Shown piece by piece: positions 45,915 through 56,044 of a DNA stretch of 64,000 bases (position 1 is its first letter; every line of letters begins with the position of its first letter). Position numbers and translations under genes: made by a program. The stretch lies in contig CATQJL010000316.1 in NCBI GenBank assembly GCA_958299035.1, positions 44,017,585 through 44,081,584 of the forward strand, written 5' to 3'. Below the pieces are notes generated by a model, which searched no databases, had not been told where the DNA came from, and saw only the letters and a program-made list of their open reading frames with translations. Source of the DNA: Cylicocyclus nassatus (taxonomy: Eukaryota > Nematoda > Chromadorea > Rhabditida > Strongylidae).

Positions 45915-47462
45915 ATATGTAAAGCTGAATGGCTGTTTGTCTCTCTGTCTGTCTGTCTGTACGTATGTTCCGAATAGAAATTTCTATTTCTGAACCGATC
46001 CGGACCAAACTTTGCATTTTCGTTATCAATCGATATCGATTTTATCGATTTTTTGCGATTTTTTGCTGAGTTCACCTACGGGGCTGGAAGTTGGCACAGG
46101 GGTAATCGAGCATGCTGATTACGAATGCTATATTAGTTTTTAGCATTATCCATTACTTTTATCGATTTTATCGATTTTTTTGAAAAGTTTAAGCTACGGG
46201 GCTGGGAGTTTGCACAGGGGGAGGGGGGGGGGGAGGGGTAATCGAGCATGCTGATTACGAGTGCAATATTAGTTTGGCCGGCTATCTGAAGCCCCAAAGT
46301 TTCTTTGTCATAGAGCTTGCTCAAACGTCGTGTATATTGGTTCTCTTACGTGCTGAAAACAGATATCACACTTTCTCCGCAGAACGTCTCCCCGTGTGGT
46401 TACGGTTGGTGTACGGTAGGAAGTCAAAATCATGAATTCGGCTGAAGTTTGGTCCAGAGAACTCTTATTCGACATGCTGATTACAAATTTCATACTCTCT
46501 GTCTGCATATTGGGACCTTTTTATAGAGTTATTGTGGTTATGGGGTCGAAAACATAGATTTGCTTTAAACTTCGTCTAGGATGGTCACTTAGCGCGCGAA
46601 CATGAATATCATGCTGATTTCGCAGGATAGTGCATTTTCTTGGGTTACGGCGGGTGTAGATGGGTCGAAATTCCAGATTTGCTCAAAACCTTTCCTGTAA
46701 CCGTTCACATGCATACTGCTTATGAATGATGCTTGCTCACTGTCATAACGCATTAGCGAAGTTATAGTGAGTTGCGGGGTTCGAATGGACATTTTTTCGC
46801 TTTCGGGCCAGTTTAAATTCCAGATTTTCACGAAATGGTTGTTTTGAATGGCGGTCTCCAGCGCCATCCTGATAACCTGTCCCAAAGTGTAACGCACGCG
46901 GTAAATCGCCCTTCCCCTGTTTTTGCTTAGGCAAAAGCCGCCGAAGGGTGTGTCGCGCGCGGAGTGGTCCTATAAGGAAAGCATTACGCGAAACTTTTAT
47001 ACCACACGAATTGCTATTATCGTGGGGATTGAGCACGATATTCTTGAAACAGCAATTTAGGTAATTCTCTGTCAAGGTTTCAGGCAGGTTCATGATTTTT
47101 ACCCGCTGCCACGCTAAATGACTACCATATTCATTATAAGCGGCTTGAATAACCCCCATATACCGAGTTTAAGCAAGACCCACCGCAAAAACATTTTAGG
47201 GCCCGGATAGCCGAATGACGCCATTAGTTTTTAGAATTACCCGTTACCTTTATGGATTTTATCGATTTTTTGCAAAGTTTGAGCTACTGGACTGTTAATT
47301 GGCATAGGGGGGGGGGGGGAGGATAAGTGAGCATGCTGATTACTCACACAGCGGGAATAGGGAATTGCATGTAGAAGTGGGCACAGGTAAAGGTGTACAG
47401 GGATAGAAATGGAACATTTATCGTTTTTGACAAGGCCGGGCGGAGCCGGGTAAGCCAGCTAG
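45915..47462 (+). mobile_element. Helitron-like element, family Q (longest copy)
   Basis: Starts near TATATGTAAAGCTGAATGGC with a GTCT microsatellite at 45937-45960 and ends GGGCGGAGCCGGGTAAGCCAG then CTAG at 47459-47462. Between them a block with GCATGCTGATTACGA recurs at intervals near 46110, 46250, 46478, 46612 and 47334, several preceded by poly-G. A CCGG..CCGG hairpin just before a CTAG end is Helitron-like, and the GTCT tract recalls Helentron-derived short elements. No Rep/helicase is present. Confidence 0.5.
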
Positions 47463-48729
47463 TATAGTATAAAATGTGTTGAGTTCAGTTCTAAAAGTAC
47501 AAAGTCCTATATGATTGGGTGGAAAGCAATTATGAGAGAGATTGCGGAAAGATCCTAGATTTGTGCTAATAATGCAAATCTTAGTGCTGGATTGCAAAAA
47601 AATGAAAGGCATAAGGAATCGAACTTGCAAACAAAGAAGAGAGGCATCGTTCTATGGATTTGCACACCACTGCATTATGCGTCCACCTTCACTTCTCGTA
47701 AAGGGGAGACACGTTTTCATCGTGTAGAAGGACCGATAAGCAGATGAAGGCAGATATAGAACCAGCTTTCCATGGATCGTTCATGAGTGTACGACTTGCT
47801 GGGATTGGCCACTATCAATCAAAAGTTTACGCGAACAAACTTAAGGCGTCGCAGCTGGCATGTTCCGCAATGTTACTTCTTTTCCGCCGTCCAGGCAAGC
47901 ATGATGAAGACAAATTTACGGAAAACACCTTGCTGTTGACTTTTTCTTCAGATTTGAAAAGGAAAAGGTGTAGCAAAGATAAAACTACATCAACTAAAGG
48001 CCAAATGTAACAGCACAGTACGCATTACATCTATTTAGAAGTACAATTACATGAACAAAACCAGAACGAAGTAGATAAGCTGCGATCAATAAAAATAAAA
48101 GAAAAAAATAATACAGTCTGTCGCAACCCAATGAGGCCAAAATTGTTATGGCTGAAGGTCCGCATCGCTAAGATTTGAATTACATTTTTGGCTTGTTTGT
48201 CTGCATCCTCTTCTATCTCTTTTTTCTCTCGGACAGTGCTCAAATGCAGCGCAATCTAATAGCGTGCGAGCACACAAATATACATTTGCGTTTCCGCCTG
48301 ATCCCAATTGGGACAGACTGTAGGGCGAGCTTTGCTTGGGCTGACAAGGTTCAACATGTACTATTTGAACTCCGTCACTCCCCGCGCCGTGGCAAAGGAG
48401 GGAAGCCCCCGGCAGGAAACCGATTTCCGTCGGTCGCCAGCCGGTGCGAGTGTCTGAGTTAGTAGAATATTTCCGCTAGAACCAAAAGGTGCCTCAGATC
48501 AGTGTTATAACACACTATCCACTACCCCACCTTGCCATTATCACTAAATGCGAGACTCGCACTTAAGTTAGGCTGTGGAAACCTCGGATAAACCGTCGTA
48601 AACACTCACACAAAAACGCAAACCTATATTAAACGTAGATATGCTTTTAGCATACCGCAAAAAACTATGCTAGTACATGGCTTGCCCTTGGAGACGATCA
48701 CTTAGTATTTTTCTATTATAAGAGGGCTA
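47463..48729. other. Unassigned stretch
   Basis: A GC-rich segment at 48370-48450 and a tRNA-like reverse-strand piece at about 48476-48538 (AGGTGGGGTAGTGGATAGTG, then TTTTGGTTCTAG) suggest a SINE remnant. The frame at 47744-48010 has no recognisable domain. Confidence 0.4.
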
Positions 48730-49199
48730 TAAACCTGCCGCCACTTGAAAACGAGAAATCTGTCGTAAAGAATGATGTCGGCTTCTTCTTTGATATACTC
48801 CTCCAATCTTCTGGAAGAAAGAGAAATGTGGTATCAAGAAGCGTGAAAAAAAGCTCTTGCCGTTTCTCGTTAACGACACCAACGTCGGCATTTAATAGCA
48901 GCACCCAACGGTAGTGGTGAATTTTGAGGATATGAGCAACGATGCAGTGGCGTTGGAAGTGAATCTGTCACAAAAGAAGGTTTGCAAAGTTTTGCAAAAT
49001 GCGAAGAACTAAGTAAAATCACATCGTTTTGTTCACATATGGTCTTGAAATTTTCGCCATAAAGTTGCAAATATGTGTAGTTGTTCTGGAGAGCGTAACA
49101 CTCCATCGAATCCATTGCTGTCTTGTAACGGGCTCTGTCAGAGTTACTTTTCACAATAGTCAATATCGCAATAATATTCCTCGAAGGCGTGTTCTTCAT
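48730..49199 (-). pseudogene. DUF273 glycosyltransferase-like gene, truncated
   Basis: Three exons of a nematode-type DUF273 protein. Exon 1 (49199-49023) starts with ATG and reads IIAILTIVKSNSDRARYKTA then MDSMECYALQNNYTYLQLYG. Exon 2 (48964-48861) reads IHFQRHCIVAHILKIHHYRW then VLLLNADVGVVNEK; LNADVGV is the likely nucleotide-sugar DxD-type site. Exon 3 (48810 down to about 48730) reads RLEEYIKEEADIILYDRF. Introns are 58 and 50 bases; the second uses a GC-AG donor (ACG|GCAAGAG), and splicing there restores NEKRRLEEYI. After DRF the expected ...EVAAGSY appears only with a one-base shift and then stops, so the gene is frameshifted and lacks its C-terminal half. It lies antisense inside the acyltransferase intron. 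Confidence 0.7.
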
Positions 49200-49625
49200 G
49201 TCTGGTAACTTGACCTAAATGCAGCTTTATTATCGTCGAGTCATTTTTAAATTGATATACGTATTAAACACCACGCATGCTACTTTACGAACTTTGAGGT
49301 TAGAACCCATTCAACTTCATTCTTTTTTCTTGTCTCTTAAGGCTTCGTTGGATAGTACTGATTGATAGCCTACACTTTTGCAATTTTTTACTTTACAAAT
49401 TTTGCTGAGAAGTCACCCATTAAGGTGCTGTCGGACGTCGTGCGCAAGCTCACATATCAATTCACAACTCAACGATATCTCCAATTGCCCTCTGATCCTC
49501 ATTCCAGATTTTCTTTGTAAAAAAGTTTGTTGTATGAGAGCTGTTGAGGGATAAAGATATAGACAAATTTCACAACCATAGTAAATTATTTCAATGCATG
49601 ATTCTTCTAAAATTAGGCGTCTAAA
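49200..49625. other. Unassigned stretch upstream of DUF273 relic
   Basis: No promoter or gene recognised. Confidence 0.4.
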
Positions 49626-50246
49626 TCATTTAGAATAATGCATTTGTTTTGTAGCACATCTTCTAATATAAGCAGAACTGACTTTACGGGACAAGTTGAT
49701 ACGAAAAGTTATAGTGATCCCATAATTTTGAAGTTTACAATACAAAAGTATATAATGAATCTTATCAGACGCTTTAGATGGATCGGCATAGATAATATCT
49801 ACCGACATACCAGCATTAAGAGCTTTTCTCCAGTCAAAAACACTCTTCACTAACTTGGTTGTAGTAGACCTTCTGGGAACAAAACCATGAAGTTCTTGAG
49901 GAGTTTCACAAAATTTTTTGCAGCCCACGGAGCAATTTCCTTCTGATAATCTTTTCCATACTTTGATGGGAGTGGGTGTTAGTCTTATGAAACGAAAATC
50001 ACAGACATTTGTAGCAGAAGTAGTTTTTGAGATTGCATTCACCATGGCCTGCTTCCACAAACTAGGCATGTCACCAAAAGCAATGGATAAATTGAATAGA
50101 TTTGGAAGAGGCTGCGAAAGAGTGTCCGCACAGTTTCGGTATATGTAATATGGGAGGAATGCCATCATAAGGTTTCGTGCAAGGCGTTTTAAGACATTTC
50201 AAAATAGCTCTCACATCAGCAAGATTGAAATTAATCATATCAATTG
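49626..50246 (-). pseudogene. LINE reverse transcriptase fragment
   Basis: The upstream part reads NFNLADVRAILKCLKTPCTK then PYDGIPP (the DGIPP motif that opens the RT of CR1/Jockey-like LINEs). A frameshift near 50160 follows, then SQPLPNLFNLSIAFGDMPSL with WKQAMVNAISK, RFIRLTPTPIKVWKRL, LHGFVPRRSTTTKLV and VDIIYADPSKASDKIHYILL. The first aspartate region (D-x-SKA-D) is recognisable; the FADD box and later domains are absent. A 5'-frameshifted, 3'-truncated relic. Confidence 0.75.
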
Positions 50247-50431
50247 TATGATTAATATATTATTGATATATTATTAATATTCACATATCGTTGTAAGGAT
50301 AAATCTAAACAAGCTCACTGAGCTTTGTATGCGACCTTACATTTTCAAGGTAAACAACAGGACATCTACATACATCTACATACACCAAAGTGACCACGGC
50401 TAAAGAAAGACACTTTCAAAAGGAGGATATA
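50247..50431. other. Short AT-rich stretch
   Basis: TTGATATATTATTAATAT-type AT runs, then CATCTACATA repeated twice near 50368. No gene. Confidence 0.4.
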
Positions 50432-50835
50432 TTAGGTTGTCTCATAATTAATGCACGTTTTTTGGATTTCACTTCCTGAAGATAATTTTCCCAAATTTTC
50501 TTTTTGAGCGCAATAAGAAGTTACTGTAAACAGCAACCTTTGATTATGACTTATAATGCATGCTCTTGTTGGGTCGTAGACATTTTCTAAAAAATTTTCT
50601 AGCCCGATAAATTTTTAAATTTTTTAGGAGCTTACACTTTTAGAGCCTTAACTTGCCCTCAAATGTACAACGATCGCGCGAACTTTGCTCGATGCCGATG
50701 GTTGGTTGTTCAACGAAGTAAGGTTTGGATTTACTACATTTCTGTGTAAGAAAATTTTGCAAAAAATCACATTCATGAACTTTGTTTAAGCCGCAGATTA
50801 TTTTGTTCAAGAAACTAGTGTGAGACTTTCTTTCA

Positions 50836-50873
50836 GGTCTCTGAGGAAGGCACCACTGCCGAAACCTTAGACC
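50836..50873 (+). ncRNA. Hammerhead-like motif 3
   Basis: GGTCT, CTGAGGA (fits CUGANGA), A, a GGC/GCC stem with ACCACT loop, GAAAC, CTT, AGACC, then AAATAAA. The outer GGTCT/AGACC pairs. The core is the best of the three in the window; CTT would be a permitted NUH-type cleavage triplet. One extra base between CUGANGA and stem II is shared with motif 1. Confidence 0.4.
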
Positions 50874-50929
50874 AAATAAATATCTTAACAAACCTGTACG
50901 GCTCACAACAAATTTCATATATAAAAGCA

Positions 50930-52287
50930 GTCACCATACCTTCGATAGTCTAGAGACAGGGCGCCAAAAGTGAAGGTTGTTTGAACATCTGACATCATTA
51001 ACAGTGAAGGTTGTTTAAAGAAGACCAGAGAAGAGAAAATGACGTAAAACAGATAAAAAAGCAAAAGAAACTGCTGAAAACCGGATAAATGCAATGACGT
51101 TTGCAATTTTTCATTTGGAGGCTTTTCAAAGTGCAAGTTTTCGCTTCAGGTCCAGCAATTCGCAACGCGGGGTTTCGATTTTAGATGCGTCCTTTAAATT
51201 TTTACCCCCGCATTGACGTTCCTGTTTCCTGGGAAGTTGTCTAGATTGTTGCGCTTATTGCTCTGAGCAACAATCGCCCAAGCTGGAAAAAAATTGATGC
51301 GAAAGCACGAAAACAGAACAAGGTAAAGGAAAACGCACTTTTTACGGTTTTTTGCAAAAATCTCACCATAGTCGAAGAGGTAAGGGCTGGGTGGTTGTCT
51401 GTATTATGTACAGAAGCAAGATCTATAGAATGCACAAAAAAAACCGCGTGAAAAGAGTCAAACTAGGAGAAAAACAAGAGATTTTTGAAAACAAGGTTTT
51501 TGCCAGATTTCTCGATCAGATTGAAAAATGTGGTTCTGAGACGTTGTCAGCGTAAAAATAGAGATCAAGAGCTTCAAAATGATATAGAGATTGCTAAAAT
51601 TGGGTTCGAAACAGCGAAGAAAAGGGTACCAGAGCCAAATGCCCCGCGCCCCGCGTTTGGGGTAGCAAGGTAGCGCGCAGCGTGCGGAGACGCAGACGAG
51701 CAGCGGAGACAGACCAGAGCCGACGGGACATTTGGCTCTGGTCGTAGATCTCCGCGGGGTCTCAACGAAACCCTGCAACATTATATATCATTCTGATCGC
51801 CATGACACGACGAGGAGAACTGACAACGTCCCAAGCTTTGAAAGTCACTCATTAACGAGATAGACCAGCGTTATTGTGCGCGTGTCTCTGTGCACAATTG
51901 CACAATTAATTAATCACAATTAATCACAATTGCACTCATTTTAATTCAACTCCAACAGCTTTCCAAACTTTTGAAACTCATTTTTGGTCAAGCGGGAGGC
52001 TAAATGAGGAACGTTGTCCTGAATTCTGAGGAAATTTTCAGAGAAATTCTCTTTTCAGCGTAAAAAAGGCTTTAAAAAAGCAATTTCTCGGTTTCGCTGA
52101 GACATTCTTCAAACATTCTTTCCTATATTTGGTTCATTCACATTCTTCCGAAGTCAGGATCATAACATCCGGGGCTTCGCCCCGGATAACTTCTGTTTTT
52201 TCCAGGTGAAGGTTGTGTCCCCTCATAGCACTCAAAGTGAAGGTTACCAGAGTACGTGGCTCTATGTATCGAGGGTATGGCAGTCAC
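50930..52287. mobile_element. Foldback element, family N (copy 1)
   Basis: CACCATACCTTCGATAG at the left mirrors CTATGTATCGAGGGTATGG at the right. Inside both ends lie GTGAAGGTTGTTT/GTGAAGGTTGTGT blocks. A GC-rich core at 51626-51743 is bounded by CCAGAGCCAAATG and CATTTGGCTCTGG. Copy 2 is at 58941-60427 with the core in opposite orientation. Confidence 0.7.
52160..52192. repeat. Perfect GC-rich hairpin
   Basis: ATCCGGGGC-TTC-GCCCCGGAT: a 9-bp perfect stem with a 3-base loop near the right end of family N copy 1. Copy 2 has only CATCCGGGCGAAGCTC at the matching place. Confidence 0.8.
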
Positions 52288-52846
52288 TTTTTTGGAATTT
52301 TTTTTGTTTCTTTTTTTTCAAAAAGACGAGGAAATTTGCCGTTTTCCTGGCATTAGTTATGTCCACTTTAGGTGAACATACGAATTTTGTACAGTCGCTT
52401 CTTGCCTGAAATTTTTATGCAGCATAGATGGGCCTCAGCGACCGGCCAAGTGTGAGACAGGATTTCTCAGCCCAGGATTTCTCAACCTTTATTATTGACA
52501 AGAGTTTTATAGAACAAAACTTCGCAATCTTCACGCATAATTTTTGAAAAAAATCCGTCTTCTTTTCATGAATTTAGAGCAAGGAGATCGAAAGAAAAAA
52601 ATTAATTTTAGTCACTTGTCTTTAAAGGGATACAACTCTGGTTTGGAAAAGGATCTAGGAAAACCGGGCTTTTAGGCACTCTACAGGGTTTTGGAGAAAA
52701 ATGGTTTTTTTTTGAGAATCAGCTTTTTTCACAAGGAGATTAGAAATACGTGCATTATTTACGAAACAACCTAATATTAAACAGGATATGCTTCTTGATA
52801 ATAACTTGTTTTCTTTTTTCTCATTCTGCAAACACCTTTACAGACA

Positions 52847-53210
52847 ACTAGCTGGCTTACCCGGCTCCGCCCGGCCCTGTCAAAACGCTATATTGAACTT
52901 TCACTCCCTTCCCTGTACAACCTTTCCCTGTGCCCACTTCTACACTTCATTTCCCGTTCCCTGTGCTGTTATTGAAATCAGCATGCTAACTTACCCCCTG
53001 TGCCAACTCCCAGCCCTGTAGCTCAAACTTTGCAAGGAAAATCGATAAAAATCGATAATATCGATATCGATCGATGACGAAAAGTAGCCTATGACACGCT
53101 CCCTGCCCCGAAGTACCTGTGCGCAAAGTTTGGTCTAAATCGGTTCAGAAATAAAAATTTTTATTCCGCAAATTTGTACAGACAGACAGACAGACACACA
53201 TTCAACTTTA
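52847..53210 (-). mobile_element. Helitron-like family Q, short complete-looking copy
   Basis: Starts ACTAGCTGGCTTACCCGGCT and ends with an AGAC microsatellite (53180-53199) then ACACATTCAACTTTATA. In the reverse strand this runs from TATAAAGTTGAATGTGTGTC to the CTAG end. Interior AAAATCGATAAAAATCGATAA blocks. It is followed immediately by a family E MITE. Confidence 0.65.
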
Positions 53211-53212
53211 TA

Positions 53213-54201
53213 TTAGGTCGTTTCAAAAGTAATTTCGCTTTTTTCAAACGGGCACCACATGCGACGGAACAAAGGTTTCCAAAAGATCTTGAAAGCATTC
53301 GATGCAGAATTTCATTCTCTTTCTAATGGTTATGAAACTGTTGCAAAACAGTCAATGAGCTTTCAGAAAATGACCAAAATTTGCGACCCATGCTTTTTGA
53401 GATGGTCAAGTTTCACGATTTTTTAAAACTTTCATATCAATCCTCAGAGGGAGTTCAAGTAAAGATTTGATAGAGTAAACCTTATAAAATACACTACTAC
53501 TTTTTTCTTCTTTCCATATCTTGTCATACATTTTTAACAGAATTTTAACTGATGCTACCGATTTCCATATTTGAGCAGCCAAATCCTCGTGGAACATCAA
53601 AAGAAGAGCAGCTCGCGCACTATTCGATGCGGCATTTTCTCCTCTTTCTAACATATGTTTTTTATTTCCGATTCGTTTAGTTTCCGAGGAGAAATCATCA
53701 TAACTCATTTTTTTAGCTAGCCTCAGGCTGTACCCGAAAAACTCGAAATTTGATATTTCAAACCCGTAAACCCTCCTCTGCTTTGTAAAATTGATGCTAG
53801 CTCATAATACCATTTTGGTAGTCTCAAATTCCGAATAATTATGACGTTTGATGCAATTGTGGCTGAGGCCTGCCAAAATCCGATGGTTCTGTTAAAAACT
53901 CTTTTAAAATATTACGGCGAGGTATTCTATAAGGTTTACTCTATCGAATCGTTATTTGAACTCCTTCTGAAGAGTGATATGAAAGTTTTAAAAAATTGTG
54001 AAACTTGACCATCACAAAAAGCATGGGTCGCAGATTTTGGTTATTTTCTGAAAGCTCATTGACTGTTTTGCAATAATTCCATGACCTTTAGAAAGAGAGT
54101 GAAATTCTGCATCAAATGCCTCCAAGATGTCTTAAAAACCTTTCTTCCGTCAAATGTGGTGCCCCTTTGAAAAAAGCGAAATTACTTTTGAAACGACCTA
54201 A
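53213..54201. mobile_element. Palindromic MITE, family E (copy 4)
   Basis: Ends TTAGGTCGTTTCAAAAGTAA and the mirror TTACTTTTGAAACGACCTAA. One arm holds a minus frame whose product aligns with the one at 19322 (ETKRIGNKKH, ERGENAASNS, WKSVASVKIL), without the triplication. Confidence 0.88.
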
Positions 54202-54206
54202 TATAT

Positions 54207-54525
54207 AAGATCAAGAGGCATACCACAAGAAGCGTCATATAGCCCTCAAATAGCAGACCTAACTTTAGCCTCTATGGAATACGAATGTGTCAGCCTAGCG
54301 GCGATGATAATGGTACACACAAATATTTATTTAATAACGCATATAGGTACATTGATGACATCCTATACGTATCAAATAAAGTCAAAGAGTTTGAAACGAA
54401 CGTAAACAATTGAGAAACGAACTTTCTGGACCTTAGTGTTTGTACGATAGACCGTTGCCTTGAGATAAGAGTTTATACAATAAAACAAATGCGTATAATT
54501 TGAGGTCATGAGATGTCCATAGTTA
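54207..54525 (+). pseudogene. Penelope-like RT fragment with YIDDI box
   Basis: Reads GIPQEASYSPQIADLTLASM then EYECVSLA, and after a frameshift KYLFNNAYRYIDDILYVSNK then VKEFETNV; a stop, then NFLDLSVCTIDRCLEIRVYT. GIPxxxxYSPQxADLxL, RYIDDIL and NFLDL are the palm motifs of Penelope-like reverse transcriptases. Frameshifts and stops make it non-functional. The left side is cut by the family E MITE and the right side by a foldback insertion; the protein resumes at 55050. Confidence 0.7.
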
Positions 54526-55042
54526 TCGTCCTTTCACCCCATTGTAGCGGGCACGCAGCCTCAAACGCTCTCACGCTTCGCGGTGTGGGTTGCGGCGCAG
54601 GGTCGATACGGCCGAACAGCTGTTCATCCGTCCGCAGACACAGGAATTGCTGAGTTTTTGATTATTTCTCTATCTTTTTGGTTGCAGCAAGGATGGAAGG
54701 TGAGTCGGAAAGTCTTTTAAGTTTAGTCATAAGTGCACTGATTGCTGAAAGAGCTGAGCATCCAATTAAGTGCGATGTCAGCCAGTTTTTGAGTTTTTCG
54801 TGCAAGTAATCTAGATTTTCAAGACAATACACTTAAAAATAAACTAAAAGACTTTTCCAACTCACCTTCCATCTTTTTTTGCAACCTGCAAGCAAAAAGA
54901 TAAAGAAATAATTAAAAACCCACCAATTCCTGTGGTAGCGTACGGATGAACAGCTGATCGGCCGTATCGATCCTGCGCCGCGGCCGAAACCGCAACGCGT
55001 GAGGACGTTGAGGCTTCGTGCCCGCTACAACGGGGTGAAAAA
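54526..55042. mobile_element. Foldback element inserted in the Penelope-like gene
   Basis: CACCCCATTGTAGCGGGCAC at the left mirrors GTGCCCGCTACAACGGGGTG at the right. Inner arms pair CGATACGGCCGAACAGCTG-like blocks and GGAAGGTGAGTCGGAAAGTC with its mirror around 54790. GC-rich ends, AT-rich centre. Confidence 0.8.
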
Positions 55043-55049
55043 ACGATGT

Positions 55050-55280
55050 ATCATCACTTCCATAACTTATAGTTCAGAAATTCTTCGAATATATAGGATT
55101 TGTAGCGATTATACAAAATTTAAGACTAGCTCATACAACTTTGTGGACTTAGAAAGGAATGAAAGAATAATATTCAGAATTTTATGTCAAGCCTCTAGGG
55201 AGAAACCATTCATATTACGCAAATATGGAGACAAATATGTATCAGTGTATCTTTCATTAGTGCGGTACGGGACTTCATAG
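55050..55280 (+). pseudogene. Penelope-like fragment, thumb region
   Basis: Reads SITYSSEILRIYRICSDYTK then FKTSSYNFVDLERNERIIFR, matching the SQILRxxRICSD segment that follows the palm in Penelope-like proteins. Directly continues 54207-54525 across the foldback insertion. No GIY-YIG domain follows. Confidence 0.6.
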
Positions 55281-55371
55281 TCCACCTGATAATCCATTTG
55301 TCAGGCCACCTTCAGTCTATTTTCATTCATCATACTCAGGTCTTCCTATAATTTATGTACACTTCGTTTAT

Positions 55372-56044
55372 ACAGGGTGTCCCAAAAAATGTGCCTACTG
55401 TTTGATTGCAAATAACTCTCTGGTATTGAAGTGTTTCGAGTAGCTTTACGTACCGAGAGAGAGGTGAAGCTTAGATTTACAGTATTAAGCGAATCATCTA
55501 TCGCTTTTCACTACTGTAGAATTACGGTAAGAACTTTCAGCATATGGAACCAATGTGGAATATACCACCTAACAAAATTTTCTTCAAAAAATCTGAAAGA
55601 ACGTGTACTAGGGTTTTGGCGCATGCTGATTCCACCCGACAACGTTTTACGAGTGATTTCAGCTTTTTTGACGGTGTTATTACATTTCTGACAAATTCTG
55701 GGAATTGAGTTATCACGATTTACCGGGGATAACTTTAAAAGAAGCATCACAGTAAAATGGGAATTTCAAAATCAAAATCATCGGCTCCAATTACCGCAGT
55801 ATGAGAGTGTTTGGCTTGTTTGATTTTGTTCCGAGGCAGAATATAGCCTTCAATGGCCTAAAATCTTTGTCGAATTTCATACCGTAATCCTACAGTAATG
55901 AAGAGCGATAAATCATTCGCTTCATACTCTAAGTCTAAGTTTAGCCTCGCCCTACAAATCGGTACCTAAAGCTTCTCGATAGACCTCATTACAAGAGAGT
56001 TATTTACAATCAAACAGTAGGCACATTTTTTTGGGACACCCTGT
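55372..56044. mobile_element. Palindromic MITE, family C
   Basis: Ends ACAGGGTGTCCCAAAAAATG with CTACTGTTTGATTG, and the mirror CAGTAGGCACATTTTTTTGG. Contains GTAGAATTACGGTA and ACCGTAATCCTACAGTAATG. Confidence 0.88.

Larger units (their letters stand above)
50432..52774. mobile_element. Family I MITE carrying an inserted family N element
   Basis: Ends TTAGGTTGTCTCATAATTAA with TGCACG and the mirror CGTGCATTATTTACGAAACA then ACCTAA. It is more than twice the usual size because another palindromic element lies at 50930-52287. Older than the array copies by divergence. Confidence 0.7.
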
